A program made the position numbers and the translations under genes. Shown here piece after piece: positions 54,210 to 64,000 of a stretch of DNA of 64,000 nt. Each line of letters opens with the position of its first letter. Within the stretch, counting starts at the first letter, position 1. The notes under the pieces are model-generated. The model was not told the origin of the DNA and made no database searches. It saw only the letters and a program-made list of their open reading frames with translations. Source of the stretch: Antilocapra americana (lineage: Eukaryota > Chordata > Mammalia > Artiodactyla > Antilocapridae); the NCBI GenBank assembly GCA_007570785.1, contig ML661799.1, forward strand, positions 1,029,598 through 1,093,597, in the 5' to 3' direction.

Positions 54210-55245
54210 TAGGTGCTTGATTAACACTGTTAGGTGGCAAATGAAAACTGGGCCACTGACAGCTCTGCCTGGGATAGAAACACCAACATCGTCCACCGTG
54301 CACTGGGAAGAGCTGTTTTGGCGGCGGAAGAGGATCTGGAGAATGGCTACTCCTTGGTTTCTCAGCCCTCCCCGCCCCCCAGCCCTCTGGCTTGGGGTTA
54401 GCCCTATCCGTGATGCTAATGGATGACCCAGCCCTGCCCACCCTTGAGCTACAGCTGTGAAATCATAGTGACAGATCCAGTTTAGTTCCCTGGATGCGCC
54501 TGTGATTATGCCTGCCTCGGTGGGGAGGTCACCCCTTCTCTGTCCTTGCCCTGTGACAAACAAGCTCTCCTTTCTCACCTCCTCCATCAAGGCTTCCTGG
54601 ATTGACTAGAAGTCGGCTGTCAGCTGACAGAAGTCCTTCCATGCACTCATTGAAAGCTCTGGACCCAGATCTCAGCCAGCATCTGCCCCTGTCTTCTTGG
54701 ATTATTGGTGGGACATTTCTGTGAAGGTTTAGGTCCCAGCAAGGAAGTCTCCTGATTGATCTTGAGCGAGGCCCTCATTCAAGCAGGAGCTGTCTGGCAG
54801 AGTCAATTTCACCAGCTCCCATTTCCAAAGGGCTCATGGGGTAAACCCAGTGATCAAGGGTGCTTTGAACAAAGTGAAGGGGCAGAAGAGAGTGGGGAGG
54901 AGTGAGAGAGACAGAGACAAAGAGTACGAGAGAGTGAGAGGCTGATGGCACAGAGGCACAGATAACTATTGGTGGCCGGGGGGGAGGGGGGGCAGTGTAA
55001 AAGCTTCCTTTAAAAAGAGAGAAGGAACGTTTCCTAGGGGAGGTTCTGTTGAGGGTCCCTGGAAAACCCCAGAACACCAGAGTCTGCACCCTGGCTTCCA
55101 GTGAAGATGTGCCCTAACTCTAGGCTCAGAGGTTTCAGCACATGGAGATTTGGGGATGCTTATGTTTAGACTTGTGGGTTCTTCCAGACTTTGGTTATGC
55201 AAATTACTTTCCCAGCCTCAGTGCAGTCTCAGAAGCTTGGAATAA
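54210..55245. other. gene-less stretch
   Basis: Holds the palindrome CTGTCAGCTGACAG (54617-54630), a purine-rich tract (54895-54945), two G7 runs (54978-54992) and a perfect octamer ATGCAAAT (55197-55204). No gene seen. Confidence 0.45.
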
Positions 55246-55249
55246 TAAG

Positions 55250-55340
55250 GTATTGAAGATCACTGTAAAAGCCTTCTCATTTTACAGATTAGAAAACCGA
55301 GGCCCTGAGTCTCGCTGCAGGCGCACAGCGGGTCCCTCCT
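55250..55340 (-). repeat. MIR SINE fragment
   Basis: Antisense MIR core, 'ctcattttacagattagaaaaccgaggccctgag'. Confidence 0.6.
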
Positions 55341-55344
55341 TGCA

Positions 55345-56165
55345 GGCAGCTCCTGCCTCCCCGAGTTCATGGAGGGAGGCCAGCGGCAGAAAGGGGCCTC
55401 AGGGACAGGACAGAACGCGTTGTTCCTCTCGTTCCTCCCCATCCTCTCCTTCCTGGCTTCCCGAGGCAGTATTTCCAGGCTGGCAGAGCAGGGTGGGGTG
55501 CAAGGAAGGCTCGGCGGGAAGGGGGGCCTGCAGGGCCAGGGCAGACACCAATGACAAGAGCAATTTATTTCCTGGGCACAGATTAGACGGCAACTGAGAA
55601 ATTCTCCCTCCGTCATCCATCAGCGGGCTGCCTCTGGCAGCCTCCGTGGGGTCAGGACATTTGTCTTGACTGCACGGCTTGGCTGCTTTATTTGGGCTCC
55701 TGTGGCTCAAGCCATGCCAAAGACCCCCAAACCAGCACAGGGAATCAAACTTAAAGATCGTCCACAGAGCTAGGACCTTACAAACCGCACCTGTCTGCTC
55801 CCACCCTGGGCTGCACAGACTCCTGGAAGGACATGAAGTATTTCCTCGGGGCCTGTGGGAAATAAGGGGGCTTCTCTTAGTGCATTGCACTGTCTGAGAA
55901 GGGAGCAGTCCTCAGAGACTCTGCCCAGGTGTGTGGGACCATTGGGGTTTTTCCAGTCTTCTTTGACAAGAGGATGTTGGCTAAAAGAAGGCCTCCATCA
56001 TAACCACTCAGCTCTGCCACTGTCGGGTAGAGGCAGACATGGACAATATATAAATGAATAGAGCAGCCACATTTCAACAAATCTTTATTTATAAAAAAAA
56101 AGGTGACTGGCCATATGCTAATGGCCCAAACCCTTAAGAATTTGGGGAACCTTCCCTTTCTTAAT
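55345..56165. other. gene-less stretch, possible conserved element
   Basis: 55545-55800 is non-repeat, moderate G+C DNA with retained CpGs. Open frames up to 163 codons on the minus strand lack a domain. Short poly-A at 56092-56101. Confidence 0.35.
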
Positions 56166-56167
56166 AG

Positions 56168-56383
56168 GATATGTATGCTAAGTCACTTCAATAGTATCCA
56201 ACTCTTTGCAACCCTATGAACTAAGCCCACCAGTCTCCTCTGTCTGTGGGATTCTCCAGGCAAGAATACTGGAGTGGGTTGCCATTTCCTACTTCAGGGG
56301 ATCTTCCTGACCCAGGGATTGAACTCATGTCTCTTACATCTCCTGAGTTGGTAGGCAAGTTCTTTGCCGCTAGCACCACCTAG
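56168..56383 (-). mobile_element. Bov-tA SINE
   Basis: Antisense 'tgtatgctaagtcacttcaatag' to 'agcaccacctagg'. More diverged than most copies here. Confidence 0.93.
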
Positions 56384-56579
56384 GATAAGATATATCAACT
56401 AATAATCATCATAATAAATTTCACAATGAAAAGCTGTAAATCAAACAATGAGGCCATGGTGTTTACCCTAAATTCCAATACAGGGAGCCTATACATTGTC
56501 TCACCATCTCAAAAAGCCAAAGGGATCTGCTTTTTCATGATTTGGGACTATTATCTCTTACAATATCCTTAATCAGTGT

Positions 56580-56800
56580 TGGACAGGAGTGTGTAGGAGT
56601 TAGGACAACAGGATCTGGAATCATCAATCCTAGCTCTACTACTAACTATATGATCTTAACTTCACTTGTCTCAGTTTTCTCGTCTGTACAATGGGGATAA
56701 TAACAATTCACCCTTGTAGGGTCATTGTGGAATTGAATGAATTATTATAGGTAAAACACAATGCCTGGCTGGTAGTGAGTCCTCAGGTGTTACCAGATCC
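56580..56800 (+). repeat. MIR SINE
   Basis: Sense MIR: 'ctagctctactactaactatatgatctt', 'ctcagttttctcgtctgtacaatggggataataac', 'tagggtcattgtggaattgaatga', 'caatgcctggctggtagtg'. Confidence 0.85.
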
Positions 56801-57019
56801 TAAAAGTGATCCAGATCCTTCACTAAATACTGCCCAGGGCTGGCTGATCTTGGGTGACATGAGAGGCTGAGGTGTGAGGACACTGTTCCTGTTAGATGGG
56901 CAATAGATGACCATCCCCATCCAGGTACCTTGTCATCAGGCATTTGAGATGTTTCTTTTGCCTTTGTCTATTTGTATTAGAATAGAATTATATCAAGGAG
57001 AAGAAGAAAACGGACATGG

Positions 57020-57205
57020 AAACTGCATTTATTGAGTTGCTACAGTGGGTTTTCCAGGATTAAGTGCCTCACACTTTTATATCATAAAATCCACACAATG
57101 ATCCTGCAAGGTAGACCTTAGTGTTCTCATTTTATAGACAAAGAAAATTAAGTTCCATAAAGGTATGTGACATGCTCAAGGTCAGCCAGACTGCCTAATT
57201 ACAAG
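57020..57205 (-). repeat. MIR SINE
   Basis: Antisense MIR: 'gatcctgcaaggtagaccttagtgttctcattttatagacaaag', 'gacatgctcaaggtcagcc'. Confidence 0.75.
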
Positions 57206-57980
57206 TTCATTCTTTCATCAACTATTGCTTTTTCACCAACTGTGTTGGACAGACATAACTTGTGAAACAGAGATAGGTAAAACCAGCTCATGGTCTAGAT
57301 GGGGGAGATAAGAATTTAAATCAATCATTTTAAGGTGAGATTGATTACAAAGGAAAGTTTGGGGGAGCAGGAAGTCTTCACCAAGGAGGAGGCACTCAAA
57401 CTGAGTCTTGAGGAATGAATGAGAGTCTACCAAGAGGACAGGAGAAATAACATCATACACAAACACACAGGCATTAAATAACATGGTGCTTTTGAGAACA
57501 TTCATTGCCCTGGAGGGTTTCACAGACAAGCAGGGGGCAAAGTGGTTGGAGAGTCAAGTTGCAAGGGGTTAGGAGAGGCCCTTATGAATCATGATGAAGA
57601 GTTTGAACTTGGTTCTATATGCAATGGGGAGACATCTGTTATAAAGGGTCTTCAGTGTGGCATCAATAGAACCAAATTCTGTTTTGGAAATAGAAAACAA
57701 AGGTTGGTCTGGAAGGTAAATGAGGCAGGAAATAGGAAGGTCATCTGAAAGACAACCAAAATAATCCAGGGGAAAAATGATGAAAGGGCTAACTAAAAAA
57801 TGGCAGTGGGTCTAGGGAAGAGAAGATTGGTTTGAGAGATATTGAGGAGATAAGGTTGGCTGGATTTGATTGACATTAGGGTGAAGTGGGGAAGAAAGAA
57901 TGGAGTCTAGGGTGGTTTGGAGCTTTGGGTGATGATAGGAGTGGGTACAACCTTGACCGATATGGGAAACAGAAGGGCAA
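57205..57980. repeat. old dispersed mammalian repeat, family not assigned
   Basis: Long match to a common old repeat: 'gtgttggacagacataacttgtgaaacagagataggtaaaac', 'gaggaggcactcaaactgagtcttgaggaatgaatgagagtc', 'gacaaccaaaataatccagg'. The same family as 18100-18640. Confidence 0.5.
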
Positions 57981-58171
57981 AAGCATTTTACAGAAAGAGT
58001 TCCACTTTAGACAGGCCAAGACTGGCTAATTGTGGTGGAGGGTGTGGGAGTCAGGTGACTGGACTGGGGAGAAGAGGACATACATTCTTCTCTTAATCCC
58101 ATGTGCGAAACAATACCTTCATCGGGCCCAGATAACCAATATTGGGAGAACAGTAGAGGGCATCTAGAGGT

Positions 58172-58350
58172 TTCTGTGGTGCACAGACTCTCTAGTTGAG
58201 GTGCTCAGGCTCAGCAGTTGTGCTGGGAGGGCTTAGCTGCTCTGCAGCATATGGAATCTTAGTTCCCCAACCAGGGGTCAAACCTGCATCCTTTGCATTG
58301 CAAGGCAGAGTCTTAACTACACTTAACCACTAGATCACCAGAGAAGCCCC
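58172..58350 (-). mobile_element. CHR-1-like tRNA-Glu SINE, shortened
   Basis: Antisense 'cactagttgaggtgctc'-type part, 'cttagctgctctgcagcatatggaatcttagttccccaaccaggggtcaaacctgc' to 'gatcaccagagaagcccc'. Confidence 0.85.
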
Positions 58351-58439
58351 TTATTTATGTTTTCAATTATAAAAATCCTTCATGTTCTGGGAGCAAATTA
58401 GTTTTTTGACAAAATACTTTTGACCATTTTATTTTAGTT

Positions 58440-58520
58440 TAAACATTTTAAAATAGGTTTTCTTTTTTAGAGCAGTTTTAGGCTCACAGCAAAATTGAGA
58501 CGATACCATTTTATTTTTCT
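58440..58520 (-). mobile_element. old L1-like fragment, antisense
   Basis: 'tttttagagcagttttaggctcacagcaaaattgag' matches a common antisense L1 segment. Short. Confidence 0.5.
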
Positions 58521-58524
58521 TTGT

Positions 58525-58835
58525 TGGTCCTCTAATTTTGTTTGTGTCTTCAAACACACACACACACACTGTGATTGAGAAGCTGAGCAATGCTATTTCA
58601 GGTCAAAGACAAGGTGTGATTCTAATGTATTAAGGCTGACTTTCCTATTTAATTCCTAAATTGGTTCTAATGGTTATTTCCAAAGAGGTACCCAACAACC
58701 AGTCAGCAGTGCCAGCACCATCGGAATGAAGTATGCAGCCTCCCAAGGCAACCCTTAAGCCCTTTGAAGAGCAATGCAATCTTTTAAATGCACATCGTGG
58801 AAAGATTCCTACGTGTGCTTATTTTTAAAAAACTG
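58525..58835. other. gene-less stretch
   Basis: Short CA run at 58553-58569; otherwise nothing recognised. Confidence 0.4.
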
Positions 58836-58839
58836 TATT

Positions 58840-59010
58840 AAAGTCCTGGCTCTGCCATTTAGTCATCTGTGTGACCTTGGGTTAGTTACCTAGCTTCTCT
58901 GTGCCCCATTCCTTCATCTGTAGAAAGGGGATAGTAATGAGCCAACACAAGTAAACGCTGCTTGGAACAGTGCCTGGCCCATTGGAAGTGTGCAGTAGAC
59001 GGTCACTTTC
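58840..59010 (+). repeat. MIR SINE
   Basis: Sense MIR: 'cctggctctgccatttagtcatctgtgtgaccttggg', 'cttcatctgtagaaaggggatagtaatg', 'cagtgcctggccc'. Confidence 0.85.
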
Positions 59011-59175
59011 AACTGTCCTACAGTACACCCTCTTGCCCTTCATCTTCTAGGAACATCCCCAGGTAGAAAACCCAGTGAGTTAAGGCATGTTAGGTAGTTT
59101 GGTCCAGAGTCTGGGGTCAGGTAGGTGTTCAAAGCATGCCTGTTGATCTAACTAGGACTAAACATAGCCCTTCAG

Positions 59176-59348
59176 GGCTTCCCTGGTGCCTCAGTGGTGA
59201 AGAATCCACCTGTCAGCACAGAAGTAGGTTTGATCTCTTGGTTAGGAAGATTCCCCTGGAGAAGGGATTGGCGGCCCACTCCAGTATTCCTGCCTGAAGA
59301 ATTCCATGGACAGAGGTCAGACATGACTGAACACCCACCCACAAACAC
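59176..59348 (+). mobile_element. Bov-tA SINE
   Basis: Sense 'ggcttccctggtgcctcagtgg' to 'ggtcagacatgactgaac', with an internal deletion before the last segment. Target duplication agcccttcagg (59166-59176) / agccctttagg (59349-59359). Confidence 0.95.
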
Positions 59349-59359
59349 AGCCCTTTAGG

Positions 59360-59850
59360 AACTGGAAGGCTCACATTAGGATTACTGAAAACAGAGAACT
59401 CTCTTGGATAGATTTCTAAGATCATGTTTTGGATATTTTCTAAATATGCAGAGCATCCCAATCCTGGGTCATATCTGGGTGAGACTGTGAAGTTGGAATG
59501 CAAGCAAGACTTAGGGTTCTCAGAGTACCCCTTTCCCCTCTGGGAACACTCCTCACTGCCATTTCCATGCAGAGGAGGTGGTGGAAGGATGGGGTCTGTG
59601 CTATCAACTAGAACTCTTCTCATCATATTGGAAATCAGGACTTGCTAAAATGTTAGTTTTTGAGACTTAGTCTCCTCTCTCCTGAGGCAATATGCACCTC
59701 TAAGAGTGAAAAAAAAAAAAAAAGATTTCAAACCCCGCCAAAGAACAGATTTACCAGAGACAGCATTGCAGGCATGTTGATAAAGGTGAATAGGAGAATT
59801 CTGGAAATTTTGTAAGGAACTTTGAAGAAACCCCTTCTGAGCATAGTGAA
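59360..59850. other. gene-less stretch with A15 tract
   Basis: Poly-A at 59709-59723. No gene or confident repeat. Confidence 0.4.
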
Positions 59851-59854
59851 GACC

Positions 59855-60110
59855 CTGTTTTAGTGGTAAGAATGCAGGTTATGGTGAAAAATAGACCTCA
59901 GTGTCAGTTCAGGCTTTCATATACAAGCAGTGCAACCTTGAGAAAGCTGTTCATTGCTTTGCACCTCAGGGCCTCATCTGTCAAACAGGGGTAACTCCAG
60001 CATGCATGTCTGTGGGCTGTTAATAGACCTCCAAGAGCAGGGCCTGTAAAGCGCTCAGCAGAGCACCTGGTGTAGGAACCTCTCTGTAAGTTGTGGCTTT
60101 TATTAGTTTA
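59855..60110 (+). repeat. MIR SINE
   Basis: Sense MIR: 'gtggtaagaatgcaggttatgg', 'gcacctcagggcctcatctgtcaaacaggggtaac', 'gtaaagcgctcagcagagcacctgg'. Confidence 0.75.
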
Positions 60111-60119
60111 GGTGTCTGA

Positions 60120-60600
60120 TTGTAACGATAGCTATCGTTTATTGAGCCTTTACTATAGGCCAAGGGCTTCCCACGTGGCGCTAGCGGAAAAGAACCTGCC
60201 TGTCAATGCAGGAGTTGTAAGAGACAGGATTTGATCTCTGGGTTGGGAAGATTCCCTGGAGAAGGGCACAGCAACCCACTCCAGTATTCTTGCCTGGAGA
60301 ATTCCATGGACAGAGGAGGTTGGTGGGCTTCCGTCCATGGGGTTGCAAAGAGATGGACACGACTGAAGTCACTTAGTATGCACACATGCATGCATATACC
60401 AAACATTCTGCTAAAGTGCTTAATGAACATTATTTTATTTAAACTCTGCAATAACCCTTTGAGGTATCATTCCCATTTTACAGTTGAGGAGACTGACGCC
60501 AGAGAATTTAGGTAGTTTTATCCCAGACCAAACATTAAGCAGGGAGCCAGGATTTAAGCCCAGGATGCCTTAACTCTAAAACTCATGCTTTTAAGTCCCA
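60120..60600 (-). repeat. MIR SINE split by Bov-tA
   Basis: Left 'gatagctatcgtttattgagcctttactataggccaag'; right 'attctgctaaagtgcttaatgaac', 'tcccattttacagttgaggagactgacgcc', 'gccaggatttaagcccagg'. The SINE at 60167-60395 separates them. Confidence 0.9.
60167..60395 (+). mobile_element. Bov-tA SINE
   Basis: Sense 'gggcttcccacgtggcgctagcgg' to 'gagatggacacgactgaag', then an ATGCACACATGCATGCAT-type tail. It sits inside MIR. Confidence 0.95.
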
Positions 60601-60604
60601 TGTT

Positions 60605-61325
60605 ATTCCATCCATAAGCCACTGATTCACCCACAGGCCCTTGCACAGCACAGACAGCAGCTGTACCTGACTGAACTCAGAGCCTTACTTTCTCTCCTTT
60701 CTCTTTCCTTTTCCTTCTTATAATCTTTTCTCTCAAAAAGGTCCATTTAGCATTCATAGAGTGCAGGCATTTTAAAGTGAGCACATGAGACAGAAATAAT
60801 GCAAGCAGTAAGAATAATTAGACAGAAGCGGTTTCTAGAGGCCCTGGCCAGCCTCTAGGACCCCTAACCCTCACTCTAAATTTGTCCACCAGCCTGGACT
60901 CTCTCCTTTTGCCACAGTGATGCCTCTCCCTCTTCTATCCACAGTGTCACTGCAGGATTTTGAATGGGTTGGGGCTATGGCCATATCATGTATACGAGTC
61001 CACATGTTCTTCCAGGGATCTTGTAATCCTTGTTTACAAGCTGAAAGCAAGGAAATAGAAGCTAAGACTAAAAATGAACAAGGATCATTGAGTGGTCAGG
61101 AAGCAGAGATGGGATGAGAGCTCAAATTTTACCAAGCTAAGTCTTGTCCTGACTGCTCCCAGGTCTCTTTCACCTTAGTCCATAATCTGTGTGATGGTTC
61201 TTGTGAGGACCTGTCTGCACACAACATTCCCCAAGCAGGACAGTGAACAGAGAGCTCCAAGCTCAAGGCTCTAAGAAATGCATGGCCCTATGTGCTCAGC
61301 CAGGAAGGGAGAGAGGAGTGAAAAC
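60605..61325. other. gene-less stretch
   Basis: No gene or confident repeat. Confidence 0.4.
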
Positions 61326-61329
61326 AACA

Positions 61330-61500
61330 CAGTAACCATCTACCGTGTGCTGAACCCTGTGCCAGGCAGTTCCACTTATACCATGTCATGAATAATACTG
61401 CAGGGAGCTAGTGAGAGTCTGCTCTTACAGATGAGAAAATTGGAATTCGGAGATTAACCTACAGCCAGTAACCAATGGATCTAAGTTTGGAATTCACATC
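61330..61500 (-). repeat. MIR SINE
   Basis: Antisense MIR: 'taccgtgtgctgaaccctgtgccaggc', 'ctcttacagatgagaaaattgg'. Confidence 0.75.
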
Positions 61501-61548
61501 TGACAAAATCTGTCCTTATTTTGGAAACTTCCTTTCCAAAGAATGAAA

Positions 61549-61667
61549 ACACACACAGACACACACATATACACAGAAACACACACATACACACACACAC
61601 AGACACACAGAGACACACGTAGATACACAGACACACACTCACACACACAGACACACAACACACACAG
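61549..61667. repeat. compound CA/CACAGA microsatellite
   Basis: About 119 bases of CA repeats interrupted by GA, TA and GT steps; the longest simple repeat in the window. Confidence 0.95.
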
Positions 61668-61794
61668 GGTCAGGAATGGAAATAAAGTGCTTATATCAAA
61701 TTAGCATCAAGGATAATTGTATAAAGTGTATTACTGGGGCAAATGAGATGGGAAGCTAAAGGATGAACTGAGACACATACTGGTAGGAAAATAA

Positions 61795-61965
61795 TGGATA
61801 AAAATTTTGAGCACTTGCTATGTACTGAGCACTATTCTAAGTGCTTTGTGTTAGCTCATGTAAGCCTCACAAAGATCCTATGAAGGAGGTATGATTATTA
61901 TTCCCATTTTAAAGATGAGGGAACTGAAGCACAGAAAAGCCATTTGCTGAAGGCTATAGACCTGG
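61795..61965 (-). repeat. MIR SINE
   Basis: Antisense MIR, well kept: 'ttgagcacttgctatgtactgagcactattctaagtgcttt', 'tattattcccattttaaagatgagggaactgaagcac'. Confidence 0.9.
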
Positions 61966-61969
61966 AAAG

Positions 61970-63188
61970 AGTGGTGCCAATTATTTACCTACTGCTACAC
62001 CCCCACCCATTTCCTCTTCTCTGTTCGAAGCTGGACTCTGTGGCCTCCCTTGATAACTGACTTTCTATGAGGCATACTGACAGCGGGTATTAGAAGGAGA
62101 CTGGAAAACACGGGAGAAGGGAGGAGGGGGCTTCTTTCCTGTTTCTTTTCTGCTCCTATTAGTGTAGCCCCAACCGTGGCTCCTGACTCCAGCCATTAAG
62201 TCTCAGAACCAGCCTCCTGGGGACCAGCAGCAGCCAGGGGACACTCTCAGCTCCGAGCTGTGAGCACCAGATCTCCTGAGCTCCAGGTTCTGGTAACTTG
62301 TCCCTCTTGCCCTCTCAATCCTAGAGATGGCAGCTGTTTTCTGCCTTTATTAGCTCTGGGTCACTTCGGTGTTCCCTTCATTCTCTTCCAGTTCCCCTAT
62401 CAGTTCCCTGTATTAAATCTCCTCTATTTAAAATACCTACAGTGGCTTCTTTTTTCCCTACTGGGCCCCGACTGCTATAGTATTTGGATCTGGTAGCTTA
62501 TTTCCAGAGTGTGTTCTCTTACTACTAGTGCCTTACCTGCCTCTTTGTAGCTGCGGGAATTTCAAACCCTAGCTGGCAGCATCACAGAAGTCACTTTTAT
62601 GATTTCATTATTTTTTTAACCAGATGCTAAATTCACTTCTCAGAAAACAAACATTTAAAATCTCCTATCAGACCATGGTCACAGGCTTCTCTATAAAGAT
62701 TCTCATCTATGGGAATTTTGGTTGAGGGGCCCTGGGCAAGGTGGACTTTGAGAGTTGCCAGCCTGATTTTGACTCCCCTCATTCTGGGGCTGGACACTAA
62801 TGTCACTCTGCCACAGATTCAGACTGAGTTGGAATTAAGGGGAGAGATGGTCACTTTGACACTGAAGGAAATTACTGGGGCTTTAATTAGAGGGCCAGGT
62901 GGTGTCAGAAGCATTTTGAAGACGCGGGTATCAGGCATTCAAAGAGACACTACTTGGAGAGCTATCAGCTATGACTTGTTAAGTCAAGCTATTGACCTTG
63001 TTAAGAGGGCTTTGGTTGAGGGACAGGATGGGGGGATACCACATCCAGGATTTGGAATGGCAGCCATGTATAAGTCAATGAGTATAGTGCTATGGGGTCT
63101 CTTGTGTAAGATGGTGCATGGGATTGCATTTAGTGAAAGAAAAGAAAAACACAAAAAGGGGAAAGAGGTGGTCTCCATCCAACCACTT
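61970..63188. other. gene-less stretch
   Basis: About 62240-62500 ends in 'attaaatctcctctatttaaaatacctacagtgg', a phrase I associate with an old retroelement end but cannot assign. 62709-63305 is an unrecognised 198-codon frame, discussed in the findings. Confidence 0.35.
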
Positions 63189-63189
63189 A

Positions 63190-63335
63190 ACCATTTTTCC
63201 AATCATCAATACACCAATTTATTCACTCATTTAACAAACAGCTATTGGGCTACTATCCTATGCAAAGGGTATATGGACTGGGAGATAGAGATGAATCAGA
63301 CATAGATCCCATCCTGAAGGAACACAGTTCCATAC
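63190..63335. repeat. old dispersed mammalian repeat, family not assigned
   Basis: 'caatttattcactcatttaacaaac', 'gggagatagagatgaatcagacatagatcccatcctgaagg' follow a common old repeat pattern, overlapping the end of the 198-codon frame. Confidence 0.5.
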
Positions 63336-63339
63336 ATAT

Positions 63340-64000
63340 GAATGAGTTCTGTTCCAAGGGTGTGTTCATGAGTCCAATTTGTTTGTACGTCCAACAAAGT
63401 TAGTCTATGTACTCAGCTAACAAAATATGCTATATAGTCATGTACTGTAATAGATTTATGATACTTATCATGGAAATAAATAAAAACAAGAAAACATTTT
63501 AAATCTTACAGTACAGTACCTTGAAAAGTATAGTAGCACAGCACAATAGCTGGCCTACAGAGGCTGGCACTGAGTGAAGAGACAAGAAGAGTTACTGACT
63601 GGAGGAGGGAGAGAAGATGGGAGATGGTAGAGCTGAAGGATCATCAGCGGTAAGAGATGGAGGAAGAGAGGTATAATTTCACTCATGCCTGATGTTGATG
63701 GCACAGGATTTGGTTCCTTGCTGGAACCAGATGCATGTTCAAATCTTTTGAAAGTTTGCAACTTGAAGGTTCACATGTAGGGGACTTACTGTATAATCTC
63801 CAATAGAGAAGATCAGAAGAAGGAAAGGTATCATCTAGCAGGAGCAACTGTAGCTTCATGAAGGAAGTAGCAACTGAGATGGGGAGGAAAGTGTGGGGGC
63901 GTACATGAACATGTTGAGAAATCCAGTGGATTATAGCGAAGGGTTTGTGAAGAGATATCACAGCAGCAAGATCAGAAACAGAGCTGAGACTGTATCATGA
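63340..64000. repeat. probable old transposon relic
   Basis: 'gtccaatttgtttgtacgtccaacaaagttagtc', 'cttacagtacagtaccttgaaaagta', 'gagttactgactggaggaggg' and 'actcatgcctgatgttgatggcacagg' are phrases I recall from a dispersed mammalian repeat, possibly a DNA transposon. The family is not assigned and the element may continue past the window. Confidence 0.4.

Noticed and set aside
61549..61667. Regular short repeats that might suggest an array
   Set aside because: Simple CA-type microsatellite with no unique spacers; a CRISPR array is not plausible in this mammalian DNA.
1..64000. A new multi-gene biological system
   Set aside because: No set of neighbouring coding genes exists in the window. 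It is repeat-rich non-coding mammalian DNA.

Overview
The window is nuclear DNA from a ruminant (cattle, sheep, goat, deer or a relative). The evidence is its repeat set: Bov-tA/Bov-A tRNA-derived SINEs in both orientations, BovB (RTE-type) LINE fragments, and the older cetartiodactyl tRNA-Glu SINEs of the CHR type. These lie on a general mammalian background of MIR, L2, old L1, CR1/L3, MaLR LTR and DNA-transposon relics. The sequence alone does not separate cattle from sheep or other pecorans.

I find no convincing protein-coding exon, RNA gene, CRISPR array, operon or prokaryotic feature. Most long open frames are chance frames or translations of repeats. The longest one that clearly means something is a broken BovB reverse-transcriptase fragment at 44370-45221. 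The window looks like intergenic or intronic DNA.

Layout. 1-9 kb: mostly unique DNA with MIR copies, one sense L1 and one antisense L1 3' end, an L2, and candidate CTCF-like and homeodomain-motif sites. 9-10.1 kb: Bov-tA with a TG tail, MIR, MaLR-type LTR, BovB stub. 11-15.2 kb: antisense old L1 pieces, one split by a CHR-2-like SINE. 15.5-17 kb: two MIRs, each split by a younger SINE. 18-20.5 kb: L2 nested in L2, then a hAT-like DNA transposon split by Bov-tA. 23-25.4 kb: SINE cluster. 26.2-28.6 kb: antisense L1s and a CR1/L3 relic. 33.7-36.3 kb: one long L2 copy cut by four younger insertions, with a truncated Bov-A fragment and hairpin just beyond it. 37-43 kb: G+C-richer, gene-less DNA with the best candidate regulatory elements (37.9-38.05 and 43.0-43.28 kb). 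44.3-52 kb: BovB-rich block with three same-strand BovB copies, one showing three-level nesting. 52-64 kb: L2, MIR, SINEs, microsatellites and old repeat relics.

The main biological content is a legible insertion history. Target-site duplications and interrupted older repeats give relative ages: MIR/L2/DNA transposons are oldest, then L1 and CHR, then BovB and Bov-tA. Candidate regulatory stretches are proposed from motif density and local CpG content only and are untested. I did not find a new gene system.
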